Assembly: GCA_945879625.1 (NCBI GenBank)
Contig: CAMCVA010000003.1
Span: 62,001 to 126,000, forward strand
DNA from: Flavobacterium psychrophilum
GTDB taxonomy: Bacteria > Bacteroidota > Bacteroidia > Flavobacteriales > Flavobacteriaceae
DNA: 64,000 nt
Direction of reading: 5' to 3'
Shown here: piece after piece, positions 9,085-17,573 of the stretch
Position numbering within the stretch: the first letter of the stretch is position 1
Layout: every line of letters begins with the position of its first letter
Notes under the pieces: generated by a model
Database searches by the model: none
Told to the model about the DNA's origin: nothing
What the model saw: only the letters and a program-made list of their open reading frames with translations
Program-made: the position numbers and the translations under genes

Positions 9085-9843
9085 TTGCGGTATTTTATTC
9101 AATTTTCCTACAACGGTACAGCCTATCACGGTTGGCAAATACAGCCCAATGCCCTTTCGGTGCAAGAAGTGCTTAGCCAAGCGCTCCATACTATTTTGGG
9201 CTTACCATTAGCCCTTACTGGCGCTGGCCGAACCGATACGGGCGTACATGCCAAGGAAATGTTTGCCCATCTTGACCTTCCGGAAGAAATTGAGACCGAA
9301 AAACTCATGTACAAACTCAATGCCTATTTACCCAAAGACATCGCCGTAGCGGGAATATTTGCCGTAGCGCCCGATGCACATGCCCGATTTGACGCCAGTA
9401 AACGCACTTACGAATACCACATTCACACCCAAAAAAATCCGTTTTTGGAGCAGTTAAGTTGGTATGTTCAACAAGCGATTGATGTGCCACTCATGAACGA
9501 AGCCGCCAAGCAATTGCTCCTGCATACTGATTTTCAGTGCTTTTCTAAAGTGAATACCGACGTGGCCACCTTTGATTGTAAAATTTACGAAGCGAGTTGG
9601 ACGCTTGAGAACCAGCAATTGGTTTTTACGATTTCGGCCGATCGATTTTTGCGCAATATGGTGCGTGCAATTGTGGGAACCCTAATTAATGTAGGGCTTC
9701 ATAAAACTACGTTGGCCGAATTTGAGCAAATTATTGTAGGCAAAAACCGCTCCGACGCCGGATTTTCAGTGCCCGCCCACGGCTTGTTTCTCACCGCCAT
9801 AGCATACCCTTATCTTCCTAACCTACCCGATATTGCCCCATGA
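9085..9843 (+). CDS. truA: tRNA pseudouridine synthase A
   Basis: Converts uridines 38-40 of the tRNA anticodon stem to pseudouridine. The protein has 252 residues from the chosen TTG start, which gives the family N-terminus MRYFIQFSYNGTAYHGWQ. The catalytic aspartate is D51 in GAGRTDTGVHA. The late motif FLRNMVRAIVGTL is also typical. The open frame extends 33 codons further upstream, but that part resembles no TruA and overlaps the likely promoter. The last codon overlaps the next start in ATGA, so truA is co-translated with the ABC exporter gene. Confidence 0.95.
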   Translation: MRYFIQFSYNGTAYHGWQIQPNALSVQEVLSQALHTILGLPLALTGAGRTDTGVHAKEMFAHLDLPEEIETEKLMYKLNAYLPKDIAVAGIFAVAPDAHARFDASKRTYEYHIHTQKNPFLEQLSWYVQQAIDVPLMNEAAKQLLLHTDFQCFSKVNTDVATFDCKIYEASWTLENQQLVFTISADRFLRNMVRAIVGTLINVGLHKTTLAEFEQIIVGKNRSDAGFSVPAHGLFLTAIAYPYLPNLPDIAP

Positions 9844-11612
9844 AAGCGACAGCCTTTGATACCGAAGTTTTTCGACGCATAATCACCTACACCAAACCCT
9901 ACAAAAACCGGTATTATGGCGTTATCGCTTTTGCTATTTTTTTATCTTTTTTTGCTGCTTTACGTCCGTATTTACTGAAACAAACAGTCGATTTATACAT
10001 CAAAACACAGGATGCGCAAGGCTTGCTGTTTTATGTGAGTTTAATGGGCATCGTGCTTTTGGCCGAAGTGTTTTCGCAATACTATTTTGTGTATTGGGCC
10101 AATTGGCTTGGTCAGGATATTGTGAAAGACATTCGCGTAAAATTGTTTCAGCACTTATTGAAATTTCGGATGAAATATTTTGACTCCGCTCCTGTAGGTC
10201 AATTGGTTACACGCTCAGTATCGGATATTGAGCAAATAGCCAAAATCTTTAGCCAAGGCCTGTTTATGATTATTAGCGATTTACTCAAAATGGTCGTGAT
10301 CTTGGCTTTTATGTTTTATATGAACTGGAAACTCACCTGGATTGTTGTAGCCGCCATGCCCGTTTTGGTGTTTTTTACCCGCATATTTCAGCGTAAAATG
10401 CAATTGGCCTTTGAAGATGTGCGCAACCAAATTGCCCACATGAATACCTTTGTACAAGAGCGCGTTACCGGAATGAAAATTGTACAGCTGTTTCACCGAG
10501 AAGATATTGAGGCCGAAAAATTTGCCGCCATCAACGACAAACACCGCAAAGCCTGGATTAAAACCATTTTGTACAACTCCATCTTTTTCCCGATTGCCGA
10601 TATCATCTCTTCGCTTTCCTTGGGATTTGTAGTGCTATATGGTGGAATTAATATTCTAAATGGCGATCAGTTTACCACCTTTGGGGATTTGTTTTCCTAC
10701 ACCATGTTTATTGGGATGTTATTTAATCCGCTGCGGCAAATTGCCGATAAATTTAACGAGATGCAAATGGGTATGATTGCAGCCAACCGCGTATTTGATA
10801 TTTTGGATACCCAAGAAGAACTGCAAGAATCGGGTGCCATTGAAGCGCCAAAATTTGATGGAAACATTCGTTTTGATGAAGTGCATTTTAGTTATGTGCC
10901 CGGCGAAGAAGTCATTAAAGGCATCAGTTTTGAAGTGAAAGCCGGACAAACCGTAGCCATTGTTGGGGCAACCGGTGCCGGAAAATCTACCATCATCAAT
11001 TTGTTAAATCGATTTTACGAAATTGACAAAGGCGCCATTTTTATTGATGACATCAATGTCAATGCATTTCGTTTGGGCTCCATTCGCCAACAAATTGCCG
11101 TGGTGTTGCAAGATGTTTTTCTATTTGCCGATACGATCCTGAACAACATTACCTTGAATAATCCAGCCATTAGTCAAGCACAAGTAGACGAAGCAGCCAA
11201 AAATATTGGCCTGCACGAGTTTATCCTAAGTTTGCCAGGCGGATATGACTATAATGTAAAAGAACGCGGTGTGATGTTGTCGTCGGGCCAACGCCAATTG
11301 ATTGCGTTTTTACGGGCCTATGTGAGCGAGCCAAGTATTTTAATTTTGGACGAAGCCACCTCCTCTATTGACAGTTATTCGGAAGAATTAATTCAGCATG
11401 CTACCGCCAAAATTACCCAAGGCAGAACGTCGATTATCATTGCCCACCGATTGGCAACTATCATGAATGCAGATACAATCATTGTGATGGACAAAGGGAA
11501 AATTGTAGAAAAAGGGACGCACGCCGATTTGTTAAATAAAGAAACTGGTTATTACAAAAAACTATACGATGCGCAATTTGTTACCGAAACAACTGATTCT
11601 GATGGTTTATAA
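9840..11612 (+). CDS. ABC exporter half-transporter (permease plus ATPase)
   Basis: Homodimer-type ABC exporter of 590 residues. The six-helix membrane domain is at about 20-310 and the nucleotide-binding domain at about 340-575. Walker A is VGATGAGKS at 376-384, the signature motif is LSSGQRQLIAF, Walker B is ILILDEATSS, and the switch histidine is in IIAHRLAT. It belongs to the MsbA/BmrA/MdlB-like group; the cargo (lipid or drug) cannot be told from the sequence. The start overlaps the truA stop by four bases. Confidence 0.93.
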   Translation: MKATAFDTEVFRRIITYTKPYKNRYYGVIAFAIFLSFFAALRPYLLKQTVDLYIKTQDAQGLLFYVSLMGIVLLAEVFSQYYFVYWANWLGQDIVKDIRVKLFQHLLKFRMKYFDSAPVGQLVTRSVSDIEQIAKIFSQGLFMIISDLLKMVVILAFMFYMNWKLTWIVVAAMPVLVFFTRIFQRKMQLAFEDVRNQIAHMNTFVQERVTGMKIVQLFHREDIEAEKFAAINDKHRKAWIKTILYNSIFFPIADIISSLSLGFVVLYGGINILNGDQFTTFGDLFSYTMFIGMLFNPLRQIADKFNEMQMGMIAANRVFDILDTQEELQESGAIEAPKFDGNIRFDEVHFSYVPGEEVIKGISFEVKAGQTVAIVGATGAGKSTIINLLNRFYEIDKGAIFIDDINVNAFRLGSIRQQIAVVLQDVFLFADTILNNITLNNPAISQAQVDEAAKNIGLHEFILSLPGGYDYNVKERGVMLSSGQRQLIAFLRAYVSEPSILILDEATSSIDSYSEELIQHATAKITQGRTSIIIAHRLATIMNADTIIVMDKGKIVEKGTHADLLNKETGYYKKLYDAQFVTETTDSDGL

Positions 11613-11669
11613 AAATTCCAATTACTACTAATCAAATAAAAACTAGTTTTGATTTTTTAAATTCAACGT

Positions 11670-12650
11670 ATGCGCTTTTCTAAAACTGGTCTTCTTTACT
11701 TTTTATTTTTTGTTTTGCAAACTGCATCTGCTCAACTACTAGACAGTGTTGCAGTTGACCGACAAGTGTTTCAAGTTTCTCCTGAACTCACCTACAGTTA
11801 CAAAGCCCCAAAAATGTGGGATATGTTTCGGTTTATTCCGACTGATTTATATGAATTAGGAAAATTTACCGTGCAAAAAGAAAACCTGAAATGGGACGGA
11901 TTGGCGCTGGGATCTACCCTAGTTATTTTGCCTTATGACCAAAAATTAATCGATGAATCGGGTAAACTGGGCGAAAAATGGGGCTGGACCAATGAGACGT
12001 TATCCTACAAAAGAATATTTGGACTAGAAGTAGTTCCCACTAGTATTTCGTCGGCAATTTATTATATCGGAAACGGCAATACCACTATGCTCTTGAGCGG
12101 ATTTTTTTATGCTGTGGGAAAAATAGGCCCCGACGACTACCGGGCGCTGAATACCTCAAACGAATTGGTTGAAGCGTTAATTTCGGTGGGCATCACCACA
12201 CAAACCATCAAGCGCATTACGGGCAGACAAAGTCCGTTTGCGGCTACACAAGCTGGAGGACATTGGACACCGTTTCCTAGTTTTACAGCCTATTCTAGCG
12301 ATACCCCCAATTATGATGCTGTACCCTCTGGACACATGGCAACTTGGTTTGCCACTTTCACTATTATTTCCGAAAATTACCCGGAATACAAATGGATCAA
12401 ACCGGTGGGCTATGGATTGGGAGGTGCGATGGCGCTTAATATGATGAGCGGAAAAGTACATTGGGCGTCAGACTACCCCATTGCTATATTAATTGGTTGT
12501 GTTATGGGGAAAAATATTGCACACCGAAGAATCATCAAAACGAGTACCGCTGATCCGGACCTAAAACCCAAGAAAACAACATTCAATACCCGGTACAATT
12601 TCAATCGCATTAACAACACCAATGTGGTGGGCGCGACCATTACGTTTTAA
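11670..12650 (+). CDS. exported PAP2-family phosphatase (larger paralogue)
   Basis: PAP2 (type 2 phosphatidic acid phosphatase) family protein of 326 residues with a signal peptide (about 1-21, ending QTASAQ). The three phosphatase motifs are visible: KRITGRQSP (a variant of KxxxxxxRP), PSGH and HWASDYPI. An extra N-terminal region of about 150 residues precedes the core. It is followed 5 bases later by a second, shorter PAP2 gene, so the two are an operon, possibly from an old duplication. Substrates may be undecaprenyl pyrophosphate, lipid A or phosphatidyl lipids; this is not resolvable here. Confidence 0.88.
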   Translation: MRFSKTGLLYFLFFVLQTASAQLLDSVAVDRQVFQVSPELTYSYKAPKMWDMFRFIPTDLYELGKFTVQKENLKWDGLALGSTLVILPYDQKLIDESGKLGEKWGWTNETLSYKRIFGLEVVPTSISSAIYYIGNGNTTMLLSGFFYAVGKIGPDDYRALNTSNELVEALISVGITTQTIKRITGRQSPFAATQAGGHWTPFPSFTAYSSDTPNYDAVPSGHMATWFATFTIISENYPEYKWIKPVGYGLGGAMALNMMSGKVHWASDYPIAILIGCVMGKNIAHRRIIKTSTADPDLKPKKTTFNTRYNFNRINNTNVVGATITF

Positions 12651-12655
12651 ATCCA

Positions 12656-13195
12656 ATGAAAAAAAAACTACTATGTTTATTGTTGCTTTTCGCCCTATTT
12701 TCTAAAAGTACGGCGCAAAATAAAGCAGTTACCTCGGCCGGAGATATTCTGCAATTTGCAATTCCAGCTGCTGCATTAACTGCAACTTTATTTTGTAAAG
12801 AAGACCAAGCAAAACCCACTTGGCAATTCATAAAAACCTTTGGAACAGCGGTAATTACTACTCAAATTTTGAAACAGGCCATCAACAAACCACGGCCCGA
12901 TGGCGGAAGTTATTCGTTCCCTTCTGGACATACCACCAGTGCTTTTGCGGGTGCAGCCTTTATTCAGCGCAAATACGGTTGGTCCTATGGCATTCCCAGC
13001 TATGCGTTGGCTTCTTTTGTGGGGTATTCGCGCGTGCAAGCTAAACGCCATGATACTTGGGATGTATTGGCCGGTGCCTCAATTGGGATAGCCTCTGCCT
13101 ATATTTTTGCCAAACCCTACCGCGAATCAAAAGTGGGATTGTTATTTGATAAATCAAAAAGTACCTATACCATGGGGTTAACCTACTCCTATTAA
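12656..13195 (+). CDS. PAP2-family phosphatase (shorter paralogue)
   Basis: Membrane-associated or periplasmic acid phosphatase of 179 residues with a signal peptide (about 1-20). All three PAP2 motifs are canonical: KQAINKPRPDG, FPSGHTTSAFAG and SRVQAKRHDTWDV, so the enzyme should be active. It lies 5 bases downstream of the larger paralogue. Likely roles are lipid pyrophosphate or lipid A dephosphorylation, inferred from the family only. Confidence 0.9.
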   Translation: MKKKLLCLLLLFALFSKSTAQNKAVTSAGDILQFAIPAAALTATLFCKEDQAKPTWQFIKTFGTAVITTQILKQAINKPRPDGGSYSFPSGHTTSAFAGAAFIQRKYGWSYGIPSYALASFVGYSRVQAKRHDTWDVLAGASIGIASAYIFAKPYRESKVGLLFDKSKSTYTMGLTYSY

Positions 13196-13242
13196 TCACA
13201 AAATAGCGCGATAATTTTCAGCCTTATTTTAGAATTTATCCT

Positions 13243-13250
13243 TATTTTTG
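13243..13250 (+). promoter_or_regulatory. -7 element before lpdA
   Basis: TATTTTTG (TAnnTTTG), 44 bases before the ATG at 13295. Confidence 0.5.
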
Positions 13251-13294
13251 GGCTGCCTAAAAACACATAAACTAAATTAAAAAATACAATCAAT

Positions 13295-14683
13295 ATGAAA
13301 TACGATATCATCGTTTTAGGAAGCGGACCTGGTGGATATGTAACCGCCATTCGTGCCTCACAATTGGGTTTTAAAGTAGCTGTTGTAGAAAAAGAAAGCC
13401 TGGGTGGCGTTTGCCTCAACTGGGGCTGTATCCCAACCAAAGCGCTTTTAAAATCGGCACAAGTGTTTGATTATTTAAAACACGCTTCAGACTATGGCTT
13501 AACCGTTTCTTCGTTTGATAAAGACTTCAATGCCGTGGTAGCGCGCAGCCGAAATGTAGCCGATGGCATGAGTAAAGGCGTACAATTTTTGATGAAAAAA
13601 AATAAAATTGACGTAATTGAAGGCTACGGCACCTTGAAACCAGGCAAAAAAGTAGACGTAAAAGCTGCCGATGGGAAAACCACCGAATACAGCGCCGATC
13701 ACATCATAATCGCAACAGGTGCACGTTCACGCGAGTTGCCTAATTTGCCGCAAGATGGTGTAAAAGTAATTGGGTATCGCAAAGCAATGACCCTGCAAAC
13801 ACAACCCAAATCAATGATTATTGTAGGTTCTGGAGCCATTGGAGTAGAGTTTGCCCATTTTTACAATTCGATGGGAACTGACGTAACGATTGTTGAGTTT
13901 ATGCCCAATATTGTACCTGTTGAAGACGAAGATATTTCTAAACAAATGGAGCGTTCCATGAAAAAAGCTGGCGTAAAAATAATGACCAGCTCAAGCGTAG
14001 AGCGCATTGATACGAATGGATCAGGCGTAAAAGCCTTTGTGAAAACAGCCAAAGGCGAAGAAGTTCTTGAAGCAGATATGCTGTTATCAGCTGTGGGAAT
14101 TAAAACCAATATCGAAAATATTGGTTTAGAAGCTGTAGGCATAGCCACCGACAAAGACAAAATTTTGGTCAATGCCTATAACCAAACCAACGTACCGGGT
14201 TATTATGCCATTGGCGATGTAACACCCGGACAAGCCTTGGCTCACGTGGCCTCGGCCGAAGGTATTAACTGTGTAGAGAAAATTGCCGGTTTGCATGTAG
14301 ATCCAATTGATTACGGAAACATCCCCGGTTGTACCTATGCAACTCCCGAAATTGCTTCGGTGGGATTGACTGAAAAACAAGCCAAAGAAAAAGGATACGA
14401 ATTAAAAATTGGAAAATTCCCTTTTTCTGCTTCAGGGAAAGCCAAAGCCTCAGGCACCTCAGACGGATTTGTAAAAGTAATTTTTGATGCCAAATACGGC
14501 GAATGGTTGGGCTGTCACATGATTGGCGCTGGCGTTACCGATATGATTGCCGAAGCAGTTGTAGCTAGAAAATTAGAAACTACCGGACATGAAATATTAA
14601 AATCCATTCACCCACACCCCACCATGAGTGAGGCGGTAATGGAAGCTGTAGCCGATGCCTATGGCGAAGTGATTCACTTATAA
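13295..14683 (+). CDS. lpdA: dihydrolipoyl dehydrogenase (E3)
   Basis: FAD-dependent E3 subunit that reoxidises dihydrolipoamide in the pyruvate, 2-oxoglutarate and branched-chain 2-oxoacid dehydrogenase complexes, 462 residues. The FAD-binding GSGPGGY is at the N-terminus, the redox disulfide is in GGVCLNWGCIPTK, the NAD-binding GSGAIGVEFA is mid-protein, and the C-terminal active-site HPHPTMSE (His-Glu pair) closes the fold. The gene stands alone between a promoter and a perfect terminator; no E1 or E2 gene is nearby, so this is a shared stand-alone E3. Confidence 0.97.
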   Translation: MKYDIIVLGSGPGGYVTAIRASQLGFKVAVVEKESLGGVCLNWGCIPTKALLKSAQVFDYLKHASDYGLTVSSFDKDFNAVVARSRNVADGMSKGVQFLMKKNKIDVIEGYGTLKPGKKVDVKAADGKTTEYSADHIIIATGARSRELPNLPQDGVKVIGYRKAMTLQTQPKSMIIVGSGAIGVEFAHFYNSMGTDVTIVEFMPNIVPVEDEDISKQMERSMKKAGVKIMTSSSVERIDTNGSGVKAFVKTAKGEEVLEADMLLSAVGIKTNIENIGLEAVGIATDKDKILVNAYNQTNVPGYYAIGDVTPGQALAHVASAEGINCVEKIAGLHVDPIDYGNIPGCTYATPEIASVGLTEKQAKEKGYELKIGKFPFSASGKAKASGTSDGFVKVIFDAKYGEWLGCHMIGAGVTDMIAEAVVARKLETTGHEILKSIHPHPTMSEAVMEAVADAYGEVIHL

Positions 14684-14703
14684 TACAGCATTTCAATCAT
14701 AAA

Positions 14704-14734
14704 AAAACTCCGTTCAATTCGAACGGAGTTTTTT
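14704..14734. terminator. bidirectional terminator after lpdA
   Basis: Perfect ten-base stem AACTCCGTTC/GAACGGAGTT around AATTC, flanked by A and T runs. It serves lpdA and the convergent membrane-protein gene. Confidence 0.93.
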
Positions 14735-14736
14735 GT

Positions 14737-15849
14737 TTAGTTGAGCAACAAACTAAGCTGAAATTGATTCAAGCACAGTAGAGCTTCTCGAATTCGGCAA
14801 TCTTTGGCCTTGAAAAAACTGGAGTTTGAAAGCACTTCGAATTCGCCTTTAGAAAGTTTATCTCTATTGGATAGAACTTCTTTTTTGAATGAATCGACCA
14901 ATTTCAATTCTGTTTCCGGAAGTTCATTCACCCAATTATCTTCAATGAACAACTGGTTAGATTCAAAATCAGCTGGCAATTGTGCCATTCCGATAGTGTG
15001 TTTTAGCAGCAACTCTTTTACATTATTGGTTTTTTCAAACCAAGCCAATCGATCAATTTCGCCTTCGGTTGAAAGCGTATCGGCTACTTGTATGTTGGCT
15101 AAAGCTCTTAGTTGTTGTTCATATCCATAATACAAAGAAGTGTACGATAAGGCTTCTTCTGTGGTTGCTCTTGGGCTTCTAACCAAAGTAATGAGCATTC
15201 CGCAACCTACTACAATTACGATAGTAGATACTATGGTATTTACTTTGGTGTCGGGATTGCGAATACCTGTAAAGAAATAAATGGGTAAAAACAAAAAAAC
15301 CATAGCCAATAAGGCGCAGACCACAAGCATATTGGCATATGGCCAATGCATCACTTTAAACAAAATCCCCAAACTAATTGACATCCCAGCGGCAATGCCT
15401 ATTCCGGAGCTCAATTTTACAGAGGTTGCAGCAGTATCTTTTGCTTTTAGTATAAATACAAGTGGTAAAAAAAGTAAACTAAAAAGCAGAATGCTTACCA
15501 CTAGCATCATCGATGCCCCCGGCCAATGCATAAATTTAAATACCAAGCCCATAACGAGCAATAAAGTGGCAAAACTTCCACTTCGAATCATTGTGTTTTT
15601 CATCGCATAGTAATTTTTAAAGGTTAGTAATTGAATGGTTTCTTTTTCTATTTCGGCCAATTCATCTTGGTAAAACGTAGTGATGACTTGTGCATAATAG
15701 TCCTCGAAATCACCATCCTGTTCGAGGTTGCGCTCAATAATACAACACACATGATCCAACAGATCGTCCTGCAGTTCAATCCGGCCTATCCCTCGTGCAC
15801 GAAGGTCTAAGCGAATGAAATCAAGTTGTGTATCGGTGAGCGTATACAT
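14737..15849 (-). CDS. HAAS-like membrane protein with duplicated GldL-type HWP motifs, partner of PadR
   Basis: Protein of 370 residues. Residues 1-50 (LTDTQLDFIRLDLRARGI, LQDDLLDHVCCIIE) form an all-helical head resembling the HAAS/DUF1700 domains encoded next to PadR regulators. Two pairs of membrane helices then follow at about 90-145 and 148-200, each carrying a motif like that of the gliding motor protein GldL: FKFMHWPGASMM and FKVMHWPYANML. A fifth hydrophobic segment lies near 207-225. The last 140 residues are hydrophilic. The start codon directly abuts the padR stop (TAAATG), so the two are translated from one message. The function is not known; stress sensing at the membrane is inferred. 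Confidence 0.8.
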   Translation of the reverse strand: MYTLTDTQLDFIRLDLRARGIGRIELQDDLLDHVCCIIERNLEQDGDFEDYYAQVITTFYQDELAEIEKETIQLLTFKNYYAMKNTMIRSGSFATLLLVMGLVFKFMHWPGASMMLVVSILLFSLLFLPLVFILKAKDTAATSVKLSSGIGIAAGMSISLGILFKVMHWPYANMLVVCALLAMVFLFLPIYFFTGIRNPDTKVNTIVSTIVIVVGCGMLITLVRSPRATTEEALSYTSLYYGYEQQLRALANIQVADTLSTEGEIDRLAWFEKTNNVKELLLKHTIGMAQLPADFESNQLFIEDNWVNELPETELKLVDSFKKEVLSNRDKLSKGEFEVLSNSSFFKAKDCRIREALLCLNQFQLSLLLN

Positions 15850-16188
15850 TTATAGTGTTTGTGGTTTTAGGTCTAATAAAAAACGAAGCGTTTCCATAAA
15901 TTCGGCTAGCTCATTCAGTTTTTCTTCTATTTTTTTCTGGCCACTGTTGCTCAAACTGTAGTATTTGCGCAGCCGTTTGCCAATGTATTCAGATTCGGTT
16001 ACCACCAATCCCTCTGCCTCGAGTGCATGCAAGGTGGGATACAAAGCCCCTTCTGTAATTTGGATGCGATTTGCCGTCAACTCTTTTACGCGCTGGGTAA
16101 TTTCATAGCCATACATGCGTTTGTTTTGCTCCAATTGTTTCAGCACTATGGTTTTCAAGGTGCCTTTTATTAATTCGGTTGAGTACAT
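15850..16188 (-). CDS. PadR-family transcriptional regulator
   Basis: Winged-helix repressor of 112 residues. The PadR core is plain: GTLKTIVLKQL, MYGYEITQRVKE, the recognition region ITEGALYPTLHALEAEGLV and the wing ESEYIGKRLRKYYSLS, then a short dimerisation helix. The start at 16188 gives the family N-terminus MYSTELIKGTL and sits 22 bases behind a TATATTTG promoter element; the longer frame starting at 16236 would run through that promoter. The gene is immediately followed by the HAAS-like membrane protein. A perfect palindrome just upstream is the likely operator for autorepression. Confidence 0.93.
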   Translation of the reverse strand: MYSTELIKGTLKTIVLKQLEQNKRMYGYEITQRVKELTANRIQITEGALYPTLHALEAEGLVVTESEYIGKRLRKYYSLSNSGQKKIEEKLNELAEFMETLRFLLDLKPQTL

Positions 16189-16210
16189 ACTATTGTTTGT
16201 TAGAATAACG

Positions 16211-16218
16211 CAAATATA
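16211..16218 (-). promoter_or_regulatory. -7 element of the padR promoter
   Basis: Minus-strand TATATTTG, an exact TAnnTTTG, 22 bases upstream of the padR ATG. Confidence 0.65.
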
Positions 16219-16228
16219 CATAAGAATA

Positions 16229-16253
16229 TTATGCATTAAACACTAATGCATAA
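16229..16253. promoter_or_regulatory. palindromic putative PadR operator
   Basis: Perfect inverted repeat TTATGCATTA-AACAC-TAATGCATAA. It starts 10 bases upstream of the padR -7 box and covers the -33 region, where a bound repressor would block the polymerase. PadR proteins bind dyads with ATG/CAT half-sites. The assignment as operator is inferred from position and symmetry. Confidence 0.6.
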
Positions 16254-16277
16254 AAAAAGACCTCAAATAAGGTCTTT
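16254..16277 (-). terminator. terminator of the cysteine desulfurase gene
   Basis: AAAGACCT and AGGTCTTT pair around a six-base loop. On the minus strand the stem is followed by a T run, so it ends the gene at 16299-17432 before padR. Confidence 0.8.
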
Positions 16278-16298
16278 AAATATTTAATGTGTTAACTT

Positions 16299-17432
16299 TC
16301 AATTACTTAAAATGATATTTAATTTTTCAATGAAATAATCAACTTCTTCTTTTGTATTGTACTGACTAAAAGAAAGGCGCAAAGAAGGATGCATTTGTTC
16401 TGCTTCGGATAGAATTTCGGCCAATACATGCGACGGTTTTGGGCTACCCGATTGGCAGGCGCTACCTCTAGAAACAGCAATTCCTTGCATATCTAAAGCA
16501 AACAACAACATGCTTTGTTTATCGGTTGCACAAGGAATTTGCACATTTAATATCGTGTGAATGCCTATTTCGCTTCCGTTTACTTTGCTATCCGGAAACT
16601 GCTTGGCCAATTTGGCTGTAGCATACTCTTTTAGTGCTGTTATTTGCAGGCTGTGTTGGTCTAATTCGTCGTTGGCCAACTCAAACGCTTTTGCCATTCC
16701 CACTAATGCGGGCACAGCTTCGGTTCCTGGACGTAGGCCTTTTTCTTGTTCGCCACCAAATAACAGCGGCAAAACAGGAATTCCTTTTTTACAATACACA
16801 AAACCAACACCTTTGGGTCCGTGAAATTTGTGCGCGCTAGCTACCGCAAAATCGAGCGGAATAGCCGAAAAATCTATGTTCAATTTCCCCATTGACTGCA
16901 CCATATCCGAATGAAAATAGGCTTGGTGTTGTTGACAAATTCGGCTGGTTTTGGCCAAATCGAGTACCGTGCCAATTTCATTATTTACGTGCATTAACGA
17001 AACCACGGTGGGAATTTCTTGTGACAAAAGCCGCACTAAATCGCTGTGATCTACCGAACCATCTGCCGCTATTTTCACGAAATCAAGTTGGATATTGTAT
17101 ATTTTTTTTAAATAGTCAAGTGTATGCAAAACAGCATGATGCTCAATTTTACTTGAAATTATTCTTTTAATTCCTAAATCGCGAATTGCCGTGGTGAGCA
17201 CCCAATTATTCCCTTCGGTTCCACCCGAGGTAAACACAATTTCAGCTGCCGAAACCTTACAGTATTTGGCTATCGTTTTGCGCGCCAATTCTAACTTACT
17301 TTTGGCTTGTCTCCCAAACGCATGGGATGACGAAGGATTGCCGTAATCATCTGCCATTACAAGCAGCATTTCCTGGATTACCCGTGGATCTATCGCCGAT
17401 GTAGACGCATTATCAAAATACACTTTTTTCAT
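16299..17432 (-). CDS. cysteine desulfurase, IscS/NifS family
   Basis: PLP enzyme that takes sulfur from cysteine for iron-sulfur cluster or thio-cofactor synthesis, 377 residues. The PLP lysine is K202 in ASAHKFHGPKG, and the persulfide-forming cysteine is C326 in SRGSACQSG, which places it in the group I (IscS/NifS) class with a long catalytic loop. The N-terminus MKKVYFDNASTS is typical. No iscU or other assembly gene is adjacent, so the acceptor is unknown. It is transcribed alone and ends at a terminator. Confidence 0.93.
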   Translation of the reverse strand: MKKVYFDNASTSAIDPRVIQEMLLVMADDYGNPSSSHAFGRQAKSKLELARKTIAKYCKVSAAEIVFTSGGTEGNNWVLTTAIRDLGIKRIISSKIEHHAVLHTLDYLKKIYNIQLDFVKIAADGSVDHSDLVRLLSQEIPTVVSLMHVNNEIGTVLDLAKTSRICQQHQAYFHSDMVQSMGKLNIDFSAIPLDFAVASAHKFHGPKGVGFVYCKKGIPVLPLLFGGEQEKGLRPGTEAVPALVGMAKAFELANDELDQHSLQITALKEYATAKLAKQFPDSKVNGSEIGIHTILNVQIPCATDKQSMLLFALDMQGIAVSRGSACQSGSPKPSHVLAEILSEAEQMHPSLRLSFSQYNTKEEVDYFIEKLNIILSN

Positions 17433-17511
17433 AGGTTGTCAGGTTCAATTTTCGAATTGCTATTGTAAAGAAAATTGATTGCTAGTTGTGAATTATTATT
17501 CTATTTTTGCG

Positions 17512-17519
17512 AGGCTAAA
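17512..17519 (+). promoter_or_regulatory. -7 element before the 325-residue lipoprotein gene
   Basis: TATTTTTG (TAnnTTTG). It lies inside the longest open frame and so favours the ATG at 17574 as the true start. Confidence 0.5.
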
Positions 17520-17573
17520 GTACAAATTAACTCCCACTTTTTGTATTCTATCCCTTCAACACCTCAGCCGATT

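Noticed and set aside
15281..15610. 109-residue plus-strand frame opposite the HAAS-like gene
   Set aside because: It is the antisense of hydrophobic helices with no start context; the minus-strand frame is supported by padR coupling.
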